A stretch of DNA of 64,000 nt from Planctomycetota bacterium (GTDB lineage Bacteria; Planctomycetota; UBA1135; UBA2386): the NCBI GenBank assembly GCA_016716265.1, contig JADJWQ010000006.1, positions 1,364,001-1,428,000 of the forward strand, written 5' to 3'. Below are positions 8,317 to 16,358 of the stretch, one piece after another. A program made the position numbers and the translations under genes. The notes under the pieces are model-generated. The model was not told where the DNA came from and made no database searches. It was given only the letters and a program-made list of their open reading frames with translations. The number at the start of each line of letters is the position of its first letter. Position 1 is the stretch's first letter.

Positions 8317-9731
8317 CGCGGTCGCGCGCAGCGCTCGGCGCGGAATGGGGACGGATCGTCCAGGCCGAGCGCGCGGCGCGCCAGCCGCGCGGCGCCGATC
8401 GCCGACGACTCGACCGACGCGGCGATCTCGACCGTGCGGCGGAGCCGGTCGGCGAGCCGCTGTGCGACCAGCGGCGCGCGCAGCAGCCCGCCCCCACCGC
8501 GGATCGCGGTCGCGGGGCCGAGCACGCCATCGCAGGCCTCGACGATCCGCGCGACCGACCCGACGATGCCGGCGACGACCGCGGCCTGCAGCTCGGCGCG
8601 GCCGTGCGCGTAGCCGAGCCCGGTGAACGCGCCGCACGCGACGGCGTCGAGGTCGTGCTCCGGGAACCGCTCGCCGGACAGCCGCGGATCGAAGTCCGGC
8701 AGCTCGCCGCGCGGGTCGGCCCGCGCCGCCTCGTCGAGCAGGGCGGCGACCGCCGCGTCCGGCCCCAGCCCTGGCCAGAACAGCCCGGCCGCCCACTCGA
8801 GCGCGCGCCCGACGTGCGACACGGCGCCGCCGACCAGCGCCGCAGCCGCATCGAGCCGGTAGCGGAACAGCCCGCGGGCTGCGAGCGCGCCCGCGAGCGC
8901 CCGGGCCTGCCCGACATCCACCGCCCGCCGCGCGGCGCCGCTGGTGCCGAAGCTCAGCGACGCGACGCCGGGCTCGTCCCCGCCGACGCCGAGGTGGGCG
9001 CAGGCACCGTCGCTCGCGCCGATCACGACGGGCAGATCGGCCGGCAGCCCGAGGCCCGCGGCGACGCCCGGGCGCCACGGCCCGACGCGCTCGACGATCG
9101 GCACGATGCCGGGCAGCGCCGCGCGGTCGAGACCGGCGAGCGCCAGCGCCTCCGGATCCCAATCGCCGGTGTCCGCGTCGCACAGGCCGGTCGCGCTCGC
9201 CAGCGACTCGTCGACGACGCGTGCGCCGCACCAGCGCCACAGCAGGAGCTCCTTGGCGGAGCGGAAGCCTGCGAGTCGCTCGCGCGTGGCGGGGGCGAGC
9301 TCGGCGCGCAACGCCGGCAACCGGCAGACCCAGCTCGACGGATGCACCGGCGTACCGGTCCGCGCGTGCAGCGGCAGCGCGCGACCGGCCTCGCGGAGCG
9401 CGCGCCCGTGGGCACCACCGACCGGATCCGCGAAGGTCGACAGCGGGCCGAGCGGGGTCTCGTCAGGGGCGACCGGCACGGCGCCGTGCATCGCGCAGGA
9501 GAGCGCGAGCGCCAGCGGGTCGACCGCGCCGGTCGCCGCTTCGCGCAGCGCGTCCTCGGCAGCAGCGAGCAATGCGGTCGCGTCGACCAGCGCACGCGGT
9601 CCCGCGGTCGCCGCGCAGCGCCGGCTGGCGAGCGCCGACACGCGACCGTCGGGCTCGACCACCGCGGCCTTCACCTGCGTCGTGCCGAGGTCGAGCGCGA
9701 GGATCGGGCGCTTGCGGACAGCGGAGGCCAT
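8313..9731 (-). CDS. FGGY-family carbohydrate/aldonate kinase
   Basis: ATP-dependent sugar or sugar-acid kinase of the actin-like FGGY family. The phosphate-1 loop LALDLGTTQVKAAVVE begins near residue 11; GASDGACAHLGVG and SLSFGTSGAARR mark the central and phosphate-2 regions, and a Gly-rich adenosine segment AIRGGGGLLRAP is near 417. 472 residues from ATG at 9731; a longer N-terminus is open but does not align with kinases. SLSFGTSGAAR with ALSCAMHG resembles gluconokinase-type members more than glycerol kinases. The stop overlaps the larA start, consistent with a two-step route in which a hydroxyacid is epimerised at C2 and phosphorylated, but the substrate is not proven. Confidence 0.85.
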   Translation of the reverse strand: MASAVRKRPILALDLGTTQVKAAVVEPDGRVSALASRRCAATAGPRALVDATALLAAAEDALREAATGAVDPLALALSCAMHGAVPVAPDETPLGPLSTFADPVGGAHGRALREAGRALPLHARTGTPVHPSSWVCRLPALRAELAPATRERLAGFRSAKELLLWRWCGARVVDESLASATGLCDADTGDWDPEALALAGLDRAALPGIVPIVERVGPWRPGVAAGLGLPADLPVVIGASDGACAHLGVGGDEPGVASLSFGTSGAARRAVDVGQARALAGALAARGLFRYRLDAAAALVGGAVSHVGRALEWAAGLFWPGLGPDAAVAALLDEAARADPRGELPDFDPRLSGERFPEHDLDAVACGAFTGLGYAHGRAELQAAVVAGIVGSVARIVEACDGVLGPATAIRGGGGLLRAPLVAQRLADRLRRTVEIAASVESSAIGAARLARRALGLDDPSPFRAERCARPR

Positions 9732-10077
9732 CGGGGTGTCGACTTCGGCGACGGTAGCGTGGCGTGGGTCATGTGACCTCGCCGAAATCAGTGCCATCCG
9801 GTCAGCCGTACCCGGATGAACCCAGGTGCACTTCCCGGGATCGCGCTCAAGTCGGGCGGGCTGCCGTTCGATATCCGGAATGCAGCACGGGCTGGCCGCG
9901 CCGCCCCCGCGTCCGCCCCGCGCACGAGCGAACACCCTGGTCCGTTCCCGAGAGCTGGTCGCGCGGATCCCCGCGCGACCGAGCGATCCGTTCCAAGATC
10001 CTGCGGCCCTCCACCCCGTCCCGGGTGGGGGGCCGTTTTCTTCGGCCGACCCTGATCGGTGATCGGCACGCCCGAGC
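9732..10077. other. Gene-free interval holding a structured plus-strand element
   Basis: No protein-like reading in about 350 nt. It contains upstream sequence for the minus-strand kinase operon on its left and, on the right, the double hairpin described separately. No minus-strand T-run follows the hairpins, so they are not a terminator for flanking minus-strand genes. Confidence 0.55.
9957..10042 (+). terminator. Two adjacent hairpins with T-run: intrinsic terminator, possible small RNA 3' end
   Basis: First hairpin: GGTCGCGCGG (9957-9966), loop ATCC, exact complement 9971-9980. Second: 10004-10016 pairs with 10023-10035 over 13 positions (one G-T), loop of 6, followed directly by TTTTCTT on the plus strand. 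Both flanking genes are on the minus strand, so no annotated plus-strand gene uses this terminator. It is a good candidate for the 3' end of an unannotated plus-strand small RNA, or a barrier to antisense transcription. Confidence 0.65.
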
Positions 10078-10818
10078 TCAGAGCTGGAACAGACTCTGGA
10101 ACACCAGGCCGAGCGCCTCGTGGAGCCCGAGCGCGCTGTCCGCGATGCCCTTGTGGCTCGGCACGAACGAGCTGAACGACCACGGCGCGAGGCGCACGAA
10201 GCCGGTGGGCGCGGGCAGGACGTCGATGCCGAACGACCTGAACGAGCGGATCGCGCGCGGCAGGTGGAACGCGTCGGTCACGACGACCGCACGGTGGATG
10301 CCTGCCGCATCGAGCAGCCGTGCCGAGTTCGCGGCGTTCTCGTGCGTGTTGCGCGCGTCCGGCTCGATCCAGCGCGGGGCGATGCCGAAGTCGTCCCGCG
10401 CGGTCTCCGCCATCAGCTGCGCGATCGCCGGCATGCCCGACCACGACGGGCCGCCGGTCACGAGCAGCGGCAGCCCACTGCGCTTCGCGAGCCGGCAGCC
10501 GTAGCGCAGGCGGACCAGCGTGCGCGCATCGACGGTCGCATCTCCGTATTCGGGAGCCCGACCGGCGGTGCCGGCCGACAGCACGACGACCGCTGCGTCC
10601 GCCGGCAGGACGGCGTCGGGCGCGAGCGCGGCGTGCACCTGCAGCTGGTCGAGCAGCCGGCTCGCGACGAACGGCGTCGCGAACAGCCACAACGACAGCA
10701 GACCGATCGCGATCGCGAGGCGCCCGAGGCGCGGCTTGCGACGCGCGACGAGCAGTCCCGCGACGGCGAGCAGCAGACCGCTGAGGGGCGGCAGGAGCAG
10801 GTACTTCAGTTCGTGCAT
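10078..10818 (-). CDS. YdcF/ElyC-type DUF218 inner-membrane protein
   Basis: Envelope protein of the DUF218 family (YdcF, SanA, ElyC); ElyC-like members influence peptidoglycan or envelope precursor handling, but the activity is not settled. Two N-terminal transmembrane helices are visible (about residues 8-25 and 34-52), followed by a periplasmic-type Rossmann domain: AAVVVLSAG near 75, the family motif TGGPSWSG near 120, WIEPDARNTHENA near 149 and VVTDAFHLPRA near 179, where Asn/Thr/His and His are the conserved polar positions. 246 residues, normal length. Last gene of a minus-strand run glpD-oxyR-ydcF, 39 nt behind oxyR, so probably co-transcribed; a role in oxidative or envelope stress would fit. 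Confidence 0.82.
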   Translation of the reverse strand: MHELKYLLLPPLSGLLLAVAGLLVARRKPRLGRLAIAIGLLSLWLFATPFVASRLLDQLQVHAALAPDAVLPADAAVVVLSAGTAGRAPEYGDATVDARTLVRLRYGCRLAKRSGLPLLVTGGPSWSGMPAIAQLMAETARDDFGIAPRWIEPDARNTHENAANSARLLDAAGIHRAVVVTDAFHLPRAIRSFRSFGIDVLPAPTGFVRLAPWSFSSFVPSHKGIADSALGLHEALGLVFQSLFQL

Positions 10819-10857
10819 CGTCGCTCGGGCAGGTTCTCGTGAGCGGGGATCGAACCG

Positions 10858-11778
10858 TCAATCGGCGAACGGCCGCATCCGCGACTCGACCAGCTCGCCG
10901 AGGATGCGGAAGCCCTTCGCGCGCGGCGAGCCGCGCCGCCAGGCGAGACCGATGTGCCGCACCGGGACCGGCGGCTCGAACGGCCGCACGACGATCGCGT
11001 CGTCGCGCACCTCGACCGGCACCGCCATCTCGGGCAGCAGCGTGATGCCGACTCCACCCGCGACCATCTGCACCAGCGTGTTGAGGCTGGAGCCGCGGAA
11101 TCCCTCCAGCTCCGCTGCACCACGCGCGTGGCAGATCTCGAGCGCACTGCGCCGCAGACAATGGCCGTCCTCGAGCAGCAGCACCGATTGGCCGCGCAGA
11201 TCCTCCTGCGTGATCGCGTCGCGCCCCGCCAGCTCGTGGCCGCGCGGCACCGCGACGACGAACGCCTCCTCGAACAGCGTCAGCGACTCGAAGCCGGACA
11301 GATCGACCTCGAGCGCGAGCAGCGCGACGTCGAGCCGCCCGCCGTCGACGCCGCTCAGCAGGTCGTCCGTACGCTCCTCGCGGATCAGCAGCTTCAGGTC
11401 CGGGCGCGCCTCGCGGATCGCCGGCAGCACGGCGGGCAGCACGTACGGAGCGACGGTCGGGATCACGCCGAGGCGGACGGTGCCGGCGAGCGGGTCGTCG
11501 AAGCTCTGCGCACCGTGCAGGAGATCGTCACAACGCGCCAGCACCTCCCGGGCGCGGTCGGCGACCTCGATGCCGACCGCGGTCGGCAGCACGCGCCGTG
11601 GATCGCGCTCGAACAGCCGCACGCCGAGGAGCTGCTCGAGCTTCTGGATCTGCGCGCTGAGCGCGGGCTGGCTCACGAAACACAGCTCGGCGGCGCGCCG
11701 GAAGTTCAGGGTCTCGGCGAGGGCCACGAGGTACTCGAGCTGGCGGATCGTCGGGCGCTCGTGCACGCCTCGGATCAT
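10858..11778 (-). CDS. oxyR: OxyR-type LysR-family peroxide-sensing regulator
   Basis: Transcription regulator with an N-terminal winged HTH (IRQLEYLVALAETLNFRRAA from residue 11, FVSQPALSAQI near 34) and a periplasmic-binding-like effector domain. The redox switch of E. coli OxyR is preserved: GHCLRRSALEIC at 205-216 puts Cys207 and Cys216 nine residues apart, as Cys199/Cys208, in the same local sequence, followed by SSLNTLVQMVAGGVGITLLP. It should form an intramolecular disulfide with H2O2. 306 residues from ATG at 11778; an internal GTG 12 nt later is also possible. It starts 22 nt after glpD on the same strand. No catalase or peroxiredoxin lies nearby, so its targets are elsewhere. Confidence 0.9.
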   Translation of the reverse strand: MIRGVHERPTIRQLEYLVALAETLNFRRAAELCFVSQPALSAQIQKLEQLLGVRLFERDPRRVLPTAVGIEVADRAREVLARCDDLLHGAQSFDDPLAGTVRLGVIPTVAPYVLPAVLPAIREARPDLKLLIREERTDDLLSGVDGGRLDVALLALEVDLSGFESLTLFEEAFVVAVPRGHELAGRDAITQEDLRGQSVLLLEDGHCLRRSALEICHARGAAELEGFRGSSLNTLVQMVAGGVGITLLPEMAVPVEVRDDAIVVRPFEPPVPVRHIGLAWRRGSPRAKGFRILGELVESRMRPFAD

Positions 11779-11800
11779 ACGGCGACCACCGCGCCGTTCA

Positions 11801-13363
11801 TCACGCCGGCAGGTAGTGACGGGCGAGCGTCGCGAACGAGCGCACCTGCTGCTCGCACCAGTCCGCGTCGCGACCCAGCTCGCGCGCGACCAGAGCGGCG
11901 ACGCGCGGCGACGCGGCGACCGCGCCACGTGCGTCGAGCAGCAGCGCGCGGATCCGGCGGCTCAGCACGTCCTCGACGGTCCGCGCCATCTCGGTGCGCA
12001 CCGCGAAGACGACCTGCGCGAAGCGGTACGGGAGCCCCGGCACGACCACGTCGCCGAGCTCCGGCTCCGCCCGCACGAGGTCGTCGATCAGCGGCGCGTC
12101 GCTGCCCCACGCGGCGAGGTCGCCGAAGCGCTCGCCGTGCGCGTGATAGCCGTGGACGCGCAGCCGGCGCGTCGTGCACGGCCGCTCGTCGAGCTGCGCG
12201 AGCGTCGCCACGTGGTCGACGACGTCCTCGGCCATGTTGCGGTAGGTCGTCCACTTGCCGCCGACGATCGTGACGAGACCCGACCGGCCGATGTGGATCG
12301 TGTGATCTCGCGAGAGCTGGGCGGTGCTGACGCCTGCGCCGGCGCGCACCAGCGGCCGGATACCGACGAACAACGCCTTGACGTCGGCGCGCGTGGGGTC
12401 GGTCGCGAGGTACCGCTGGGCGGTGCCCAGCACGAACTGCACCTCGTCCTCGCGCGCCGCCGGCTCCATGACGGCGCGCTCGATCGGCGTGTCGGTCGTG
12501 CCCACCAGGGCGTGGCCGTGCCACGGGATCGCGAACAGCACGCGCCCGTCGCTGGTGCGCGGCACCATGATCGCCGAGTCACCGGGGAGGAAGCGCCGGT
12601 CGAACACCAGATGGATGCCCTGGCTCGGTGCAATGAGGTCGGGCGACTCCGGATCGTCGAGCTTCAGCACGCCGTCGGCGAACGGGCCGGTGGCATTGAC
12701 GACGCCTCGCGCGCGGACGCGATATTCCCGGCCGCTCTCGCGATCCTCCGCGACGACGCCACGGACGAAGCCGTTCGCATCCTTCTCGATCGCGACGACG
12801 CGGCAATGGTTGACGAGCACGGCGCCCTGCTCGGCTGCCGTGCGCGCGAGGCCGATCAGCAGCCTCGCGTCGTCGAATTGACCGTCGTAGTACTGGACGC
12901 CGCCGCGCAGACCGTCGGTCTCGAGCGTCGGGATCGCCGCGAGCACCTTCTCGCGTGACAGATTGCGCGACGGTCCGAAGCCGTAACGCCCCGCCAGCAT
13001 GTCGTAGACCTTCATGCCGATGCCGTAGAACGGCGCCTCCCACCAGGCGTAGTTCGGCACGATGAAGCGCAGGTCGCGCACGAGGTGAGGCGCGTTCTCG
13101 CGCAGGATCCCGCGCTCCTTCAGCGCCTCCATGACGAGCGACACGTTGCCCTGCTGCAGGTAGCGGACGCCACCGTGCACGAGCTTGGTGCTGCGGCTCG
13201 ACGTGCCCTGCCCGAAGTCGAGCTGCTCGAGCAGCAGCACTGCATGGCCGCGCGCGGCGGCGTCGACCGCCACCCCGACGCCGGTCGCGCCACCGCCGAT
13301 CACCACGATGTCGAATGGCTCCCGACGGTCCTCCAGGCGCGCGAGCATCGCGGTGCGATCCAT
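11801..13363 (-). CDS. glpD: Aerobic glycerol-3-phosphate dehydrogenase (FAD)
   Basis: Membrane-associated flavoenzyme oxidising sn-glycerol 3-phosphate to dihydroxyacetone phosphate and reducing quinone. Seen: FAD site IVVIGGGATGVGVAVDAAAR (19-38), GTSSRSTKLVHGG near 53 and GGVRYLQQG near 65, both GlpD signatures, substrate-region segments VPRTSDGRVLFAIPW and GTTDTPIE, the GGKWTTYR motif near 385, and a C-terminal helical cap (RTEMARTVEDVLSRR). 520 residues, as expected. ATG at 13363 fits the family N-terminus. Divergent from glpK across 115 nt, so the pair probably shares control. A direct O2-using variant (GlpO, forming H2O2) is less likely but cannot be excluded by motif reading. Confidence 0.94.
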   Translation of the reverse strand: MDRTAMLARLEDRREPFDIVVIGGGATGVGVAVDAAARGHAVLLLEQLDFGQGTSSRSTKLVHGGVRYLQQGNVSLVMEALKERGILRENAPHLVRDLRFIVPNYAWWEAPFYGIGMKVYDMLAGRYGFGPSRNLSREKVLAAIPTLETDGLRGGVQYYDGQFDDARLLIGLARTAAEQGAVLVNHCRVVAIEKDANGFVRGVVAEDRESGREYRVRARGVVNATGPFADGVLKLDDPESPDLIAPSQGIHLVFDRRFLPGDSAIMVPRTSDGRVLFAIPWHGHALVGTTDTPIERAVMEPAAREDEVQFVLGTAQRYLATDPTRADVKALFVGIRPLVRAGAGVSTAQLSRDHTIHIGRSGLVTIVGGKWTTYRNMAEDVVDHVATLAQLDERPCTTRRLRVHGYHAHGERFGDLAAWGSDAPLIDDLVRAEPELGDVVVPGLPYRFAQVVFAVRTEMARTVEDVLSRRIRALLLDARGAVAASPRVAALVARELGRDADWCEQQVRSFATLARHYLPA

Positions 13364-13478
13364 GCCGCGATCATGCCGCCCGCGGTCCGCTCGCGCCCCA
13401 GGAGGCCGGGTCACGTCCAGGAATGGTCGGAGACACGCCGCTGCGGCACGATGGCGCTTCCATCCCGGAGTCGCCGCC
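13364..13478. promoter_or_regulatory. Divergent glpD/glpK promoter region
   Basis: The 115-nt interval separates the start codons of glpD (minus) and glpK (plus) and must hold both promoters. CCCGGAG about 10 nt before the glpK ATG is its ribosome site. I see no clear inverted repeat that would mark a GlpR operator. Assignment is by position only. Confidence 0.45.
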
Positions 13479-14975
13479 ATGACCCACGTGCTCGCCCTCG
13501 ACCAGGGCACCACGAGCTCCCGCGCCATCCTGTTCGATCATCGGGGCCGCATCGCCGCCAGCGCGCAGAAGGAGTTCACCCAGCACTTCCCGGCGCCGGG
13601 ACTGGTCGAGCACGACCCGGGCGAGATCTGGGCGACGCAGTCGGGGGTCGCCGCCGAGGCGCTCGCGCGCGCCGGGTTGCGGGGCTCGGACGTCGCCGCG
13701 GTCGGCATCACGAACCAGCGCGAGACGGTCGTCGTGTGGGAGCGCGCGACCGGCCGGCCGATCCACCGCGCGATCGTCTGGCAGGACCGTCGCACGGCGG
13801 CGATCTGCGACCGCCTGCGTGCGGACGGCGTCGAGGAGCTGGTGCGGCGGAAGACCGGCCTCGTGATCGATCCGTACTTCTCGGCGACGAAGCTCGCCTG
13901 GCTGCTCGACCACGTGCCAGAAGCCCGCCGCCGCGCGGAGCGCGGCGAGCTCGCGTTCGGGACGATCGACGCGTGGCTGGTCTGGCGATTGACCCGCGGC
14001 GCCGTGCACGCGACCGACGCGAGCAATGCGTCGCGGACGCTGCTGTTCGACATCCACACCGGCAGCTGGGACGACGAGCTGTGCGCCGCGTTCGACGTGC
14101 CGCGCGCGCTGCTTCCCGAGGTCGTCGCCTCGGCCGGCGTGCTCGGCGAGGTGGCCGCGGGCTCCGAGCTCGACGGCGTGCCGATCGCGGGGATCGCCGG
14201 CGACCAGCAGGCCGCGCTGTTCGGCCAGCGCTGCACCACACCCGGACTGGCGAAGAACACCTACGGCACCGGCTGCTTCCTGCTCTGCCACACCGGCGAG
14301 CGACCGGTCGGATCGCGCAATCGACTGCTGTCGACGGTCGCATGGCGCATCGGCGGACGCACCGAGTACGCCCTGGAGGGCGGCGTGTTCGTCGGCGGCG
14401 CGGTCGTGCAGTGGCTGCGCGACGGCCTGGGGCTGATCCGGCGGGCCGAGGACGTCGAGGCGCTCGCCAACAGCGTGCCCGACACCGGCGGCGTCTACCT
14501 GGTGCCGGCGTTCGCGGGCCTCGGCGCGCCGCACTGGGACAGCTACGCGCGCGGCACGATCTGCGGCATCACACGCGGGACGACCGCCGGCCACCTCGCG
14601 CGCGCGGCGCTCGAGGGCATCGCGTTCCAGGTCGCCGACCTGTGCGGCGCGATCGGTGACGACGCCCGACGCCCGCTCGCCGAGCTGCGGGTCGACGGCG
14701 GCGCCGCCGCGAACGACACCCTGCTGCAGCTGCAGGCCGACCTGCTGCAGACGCCGGTCGTCCGGCCGACCGTCACGGAGACGACGGCGCTCGGCGCCGC
14801 CTACCTGGCCGGGCTGGCGGTCGGCTTCTGGACCGACGCCGGCGACCTCGCCGCCAACTGGCAGGTCGACCGGCGCTTCGAGCCGCGACTGCCGGCCGAC
14901 CGCGCCGCGGAGCAGCGCGCACGTTGGCGCGAGGCGGTCGCGCGAGCGGCCGGCTGGGCGCCGCGCGAGGGTTGA
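13479..14975 (+). CDS. glpK: Glycerol kinase
   Basis: Cytoplasmic FGGY-family kinase converting glycerol and ATP to sn-glycerol 3-phosphate, the GlpD substrate. Diagnostic segments: ALDQGTTSSRAILFDH at 6-21 (phosphate-1), GITNQRETVVVWERATG near 76 and AIVWQDRRT near 97 (glycerol-binding Arg-Glu and Trp), YFSATKLAWLL near 132, GIAGDQQAALFGQ near 235, the NTYGTGCF loop near 259, and the C-terminal DGGAAANDTLLQLQADLL. 498 residues, standard. ATG at 13479 has GGAG upstream. No glpF permease gene is next to it; glycerol entry may use a distant channel. Confidence 0.96.
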   Translation: MTHVLALDQGTTSSRAILFDHRGRIAASAQKEFTQHFPAPGLVEHDPGEIWATQSGVAAEALARAGLRGSDVAAVGITNQRETVVVWERATGRPIHRAIVWQDRRTAAICDRLRADGVEELVRRKTGLVIDPYFSATKLAWLLDHVPEARRRAERGELAFGTIDAWLVWRLTRGAVHATDASNASRTLLFDIHTGSWDDELCAAFDVPRALLPEVVASAGVLGEVAAGSELDGVPIAGIAGDQQAALFGQRCTTPGLAKNTYGTGCFLLCHTGERPVGSRNRLLSTVAWRIGGRTEYALEGGVFVGGAVVQWLRDGLGLIRRAEDVEALANSVPDTGGVYLVPAFAGLGAPHWDSYARGTICGITRGTTAGHLARAALEGIAFQVADLCGAIGDDARRPLAELRVDGGAAANDTLLQLQADLLQTPVVRPTVTETTALGAAYLAGLAVGFWTDAGDLAANWQVDRRFEPRLPADRAAEQRARWREAVARAAGWAPREG

Positions 14976-15025
14976 CCCGCCGTGCGCATCCGCGGGCACC
15001 AGGGCGGCGAAGCCGGGGCAACGCC

Positions 15026-16327
15026 ATGAGGACCCTCGCCGCTTCGCTTCTCGTCATCTCCGTGCCGGCGCTCACCGCCGGGCACGCCCATGCCCAGGAC
15101 CTGCTGGCCGCGGCGCGCGCGGACGCCCGGCTCGCGACGCTCGTGCGCGCGGTCGAGGTCGCCGGCCTCGGCGACGCGCTCACGAAGGGGCCGGTCACCG
15201 TGCTGGCGCCGACCGACGCCGCGTTCGCCGCACTGCCGGACGGCGCGCTCGACGGGCTGCTCGCCGACCGGTCGGCGCTCACCGCCGTGCTGACCGACCA
15301 CGTCGCCGCGGGCAGGCAGGACGCGACCGCGCTGGTCGTCGCCGGCGAGGTCGACACGCTCGCCGGCGGGTCCTGGCCGGTGACGATCGCGGGCGGCCGC
15401 GTGCGGATCGGTTCCGCCGCCGTCGTCGACACCCTGGAGGTCGGCGGCTCGGTCGTGCACGTCCTCGACAACGTGCTGCTGCGCGCCGCTGCGCCGGTGG
15501 CTCAGGGAGAAGATCCGATGACCGCCGTCTACGACCTGGAGCTGTCGCGCGCGATGCGCAGCGCAGCCGCCGCGGCCGCCGCCGCACTGGATCGTGGCCT
15601 CGACGGCCGCGACGTCTCCCTGCCGAAGCTCCGCGCGGCCATCGGGACCGCGCTCACGGAGCTGGCCGAGCACCCGCTGACCGCCGCCCGCCTCCGGACG
15701 GCGTTGGCGCGAGCCGAGTCCGGCGGCGACGCCGGCCTGCTCTACCGCGAGATCGAGACGGTCGTGTCCGACCTGCGCTTCCGTCCGACGATCGAGGCGG
15801 AGCTGCCGCTGGGCTTCCCGGACACCGCACCGATCGGCGAGGTGGTCCTGAAGAGCTACCCGGACTACCGCATGGCGCGCACTCCGATGGCCGGGTCGCG
15901 CGGCACGACGTCGTCGTTCTTCGCACTGTTCAACCACATCAAGAAGAACGAGATCGCCATGACCGCGCCGGTGCAGATCGACTACGACGGCACCGGCGGC
16001 GAGGCGCGCAATCAGGAGACGATGGCGTTCCTCTACTCGCACCCCAACCAGGGCAACGCCGGCGCCGACGGCAACGTCGAGGTCATGAACGTCGCACCGA
16101 CGCTCGCCATCAGCATCGGCGCGCGCGGCTGGGAGCGCCGCGAGGACATGGCCAGCCTCCAGCGCGCGCTGCAGGACTGGCTGCGCGCGCACGCTGCCGA
16201 CTTCGAGCAGGCCGGCCCGCTGCGCACGATGGGCTACAACTCGCCGATGGTCCCGGCGGGGCGGCGGTTCTACGAGGTCGAGATCCCGATCCGCCCGGTC
16301 GGCGCGCGCGCGGCGCAGGGCGACTGA
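15026..16327 (+). CDS. Exported FAS1 (fasciclin) - SOUL heme-binding domain fusion protein
   Basis: Signal peptide MRTLAASLLVISVPALTAGH ending near AHAQ (24). Residues about 25-155 form a fasciclin domain with its two hallmark blocks, GPVTVLAPTDAAFAALP near 54 and a GGSVVHVLDNVLL-type H2 block near 139. After an Ala-rich helical linker, residues about 255-425 match the SOUL/heme-binding-protein (HBP) fold: YPDYRMARTPMAG, the FFALFNHIKKNEIAMTAPV-type region (short forms only quoted) and PLRTMGYNSPMVP with the RRFYEVEIPI end. 433 residues. FAS1 domains mediate adhesion or matrix contacts and SOUL proteins bind heme or porphyrin, so an envelope porphyrin-handling or adhesion role is plausible but unproven. 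It follows glpK by 50 nt, which may be incidental. Confidence 0.82.
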   Translation: MRTLAASLLVISVPALTAGHAHAQDLLAAARADARLATLVRAVEVAGLGDALTKGPVTVLAPTDAAFAALPDGALDGLLADRSALTAVLTDHVAAGRQDATALVVAGEVDTLAGGSWPVTIAGGRVRIGSAAVVDTLEVGGSVVHVLDNVLLRAAAPVAQGEDPMTAVYDLELSRAMRSAAAAAAAALDRGLDGRDVSLPKLRAAIGTALTELAEHPLTAARLRTALARAESGGDAGLLYREIETVVSDLRFRPTIEAELPLGFPDTAPIGEVVLKSYPDYRMARTPMAGSRGTTSSFFALFNHIKKNEIAMTAPVQIDYDGTGGEARNQETMAFLYSHPNQGNAGADGNVEVMNVAPTLAISIGARGWERREDMASLQRALQDWLRAHAADFEQAGPLRTMGYNSPMVPAGRRFYEVEIPIRPVGARAAQGD

Positions 16328-16358
16328 CGGCGCCCGGTCGCCGGTCGCGGTGCCGTCA
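16325..16358. terminator. Bidirectional hairpin built on two convergent stop codons
   Basis: TGACGGCGCC (16325-16334) pairs with GGTGCCGTCA (16349-16358), ten base pairs with one G-T and a 14-nt loop. The left arm begins with the TGA of the FAS1-SOUL gene and the right arm ends with the complement of the TGA of the opposing hydrolase gene. There is no T-run on either side, so efficiency as an intrinsic terminator is uncertain. Confidence 0.55.

Noticed and set aside
10520..12958. 812-codon plus-strand frame over ydcF, oxyR and glpD
   Set aside because: Ser/Arg-rich low-complexity reading; the opposite strand holds three well-recognised genes.
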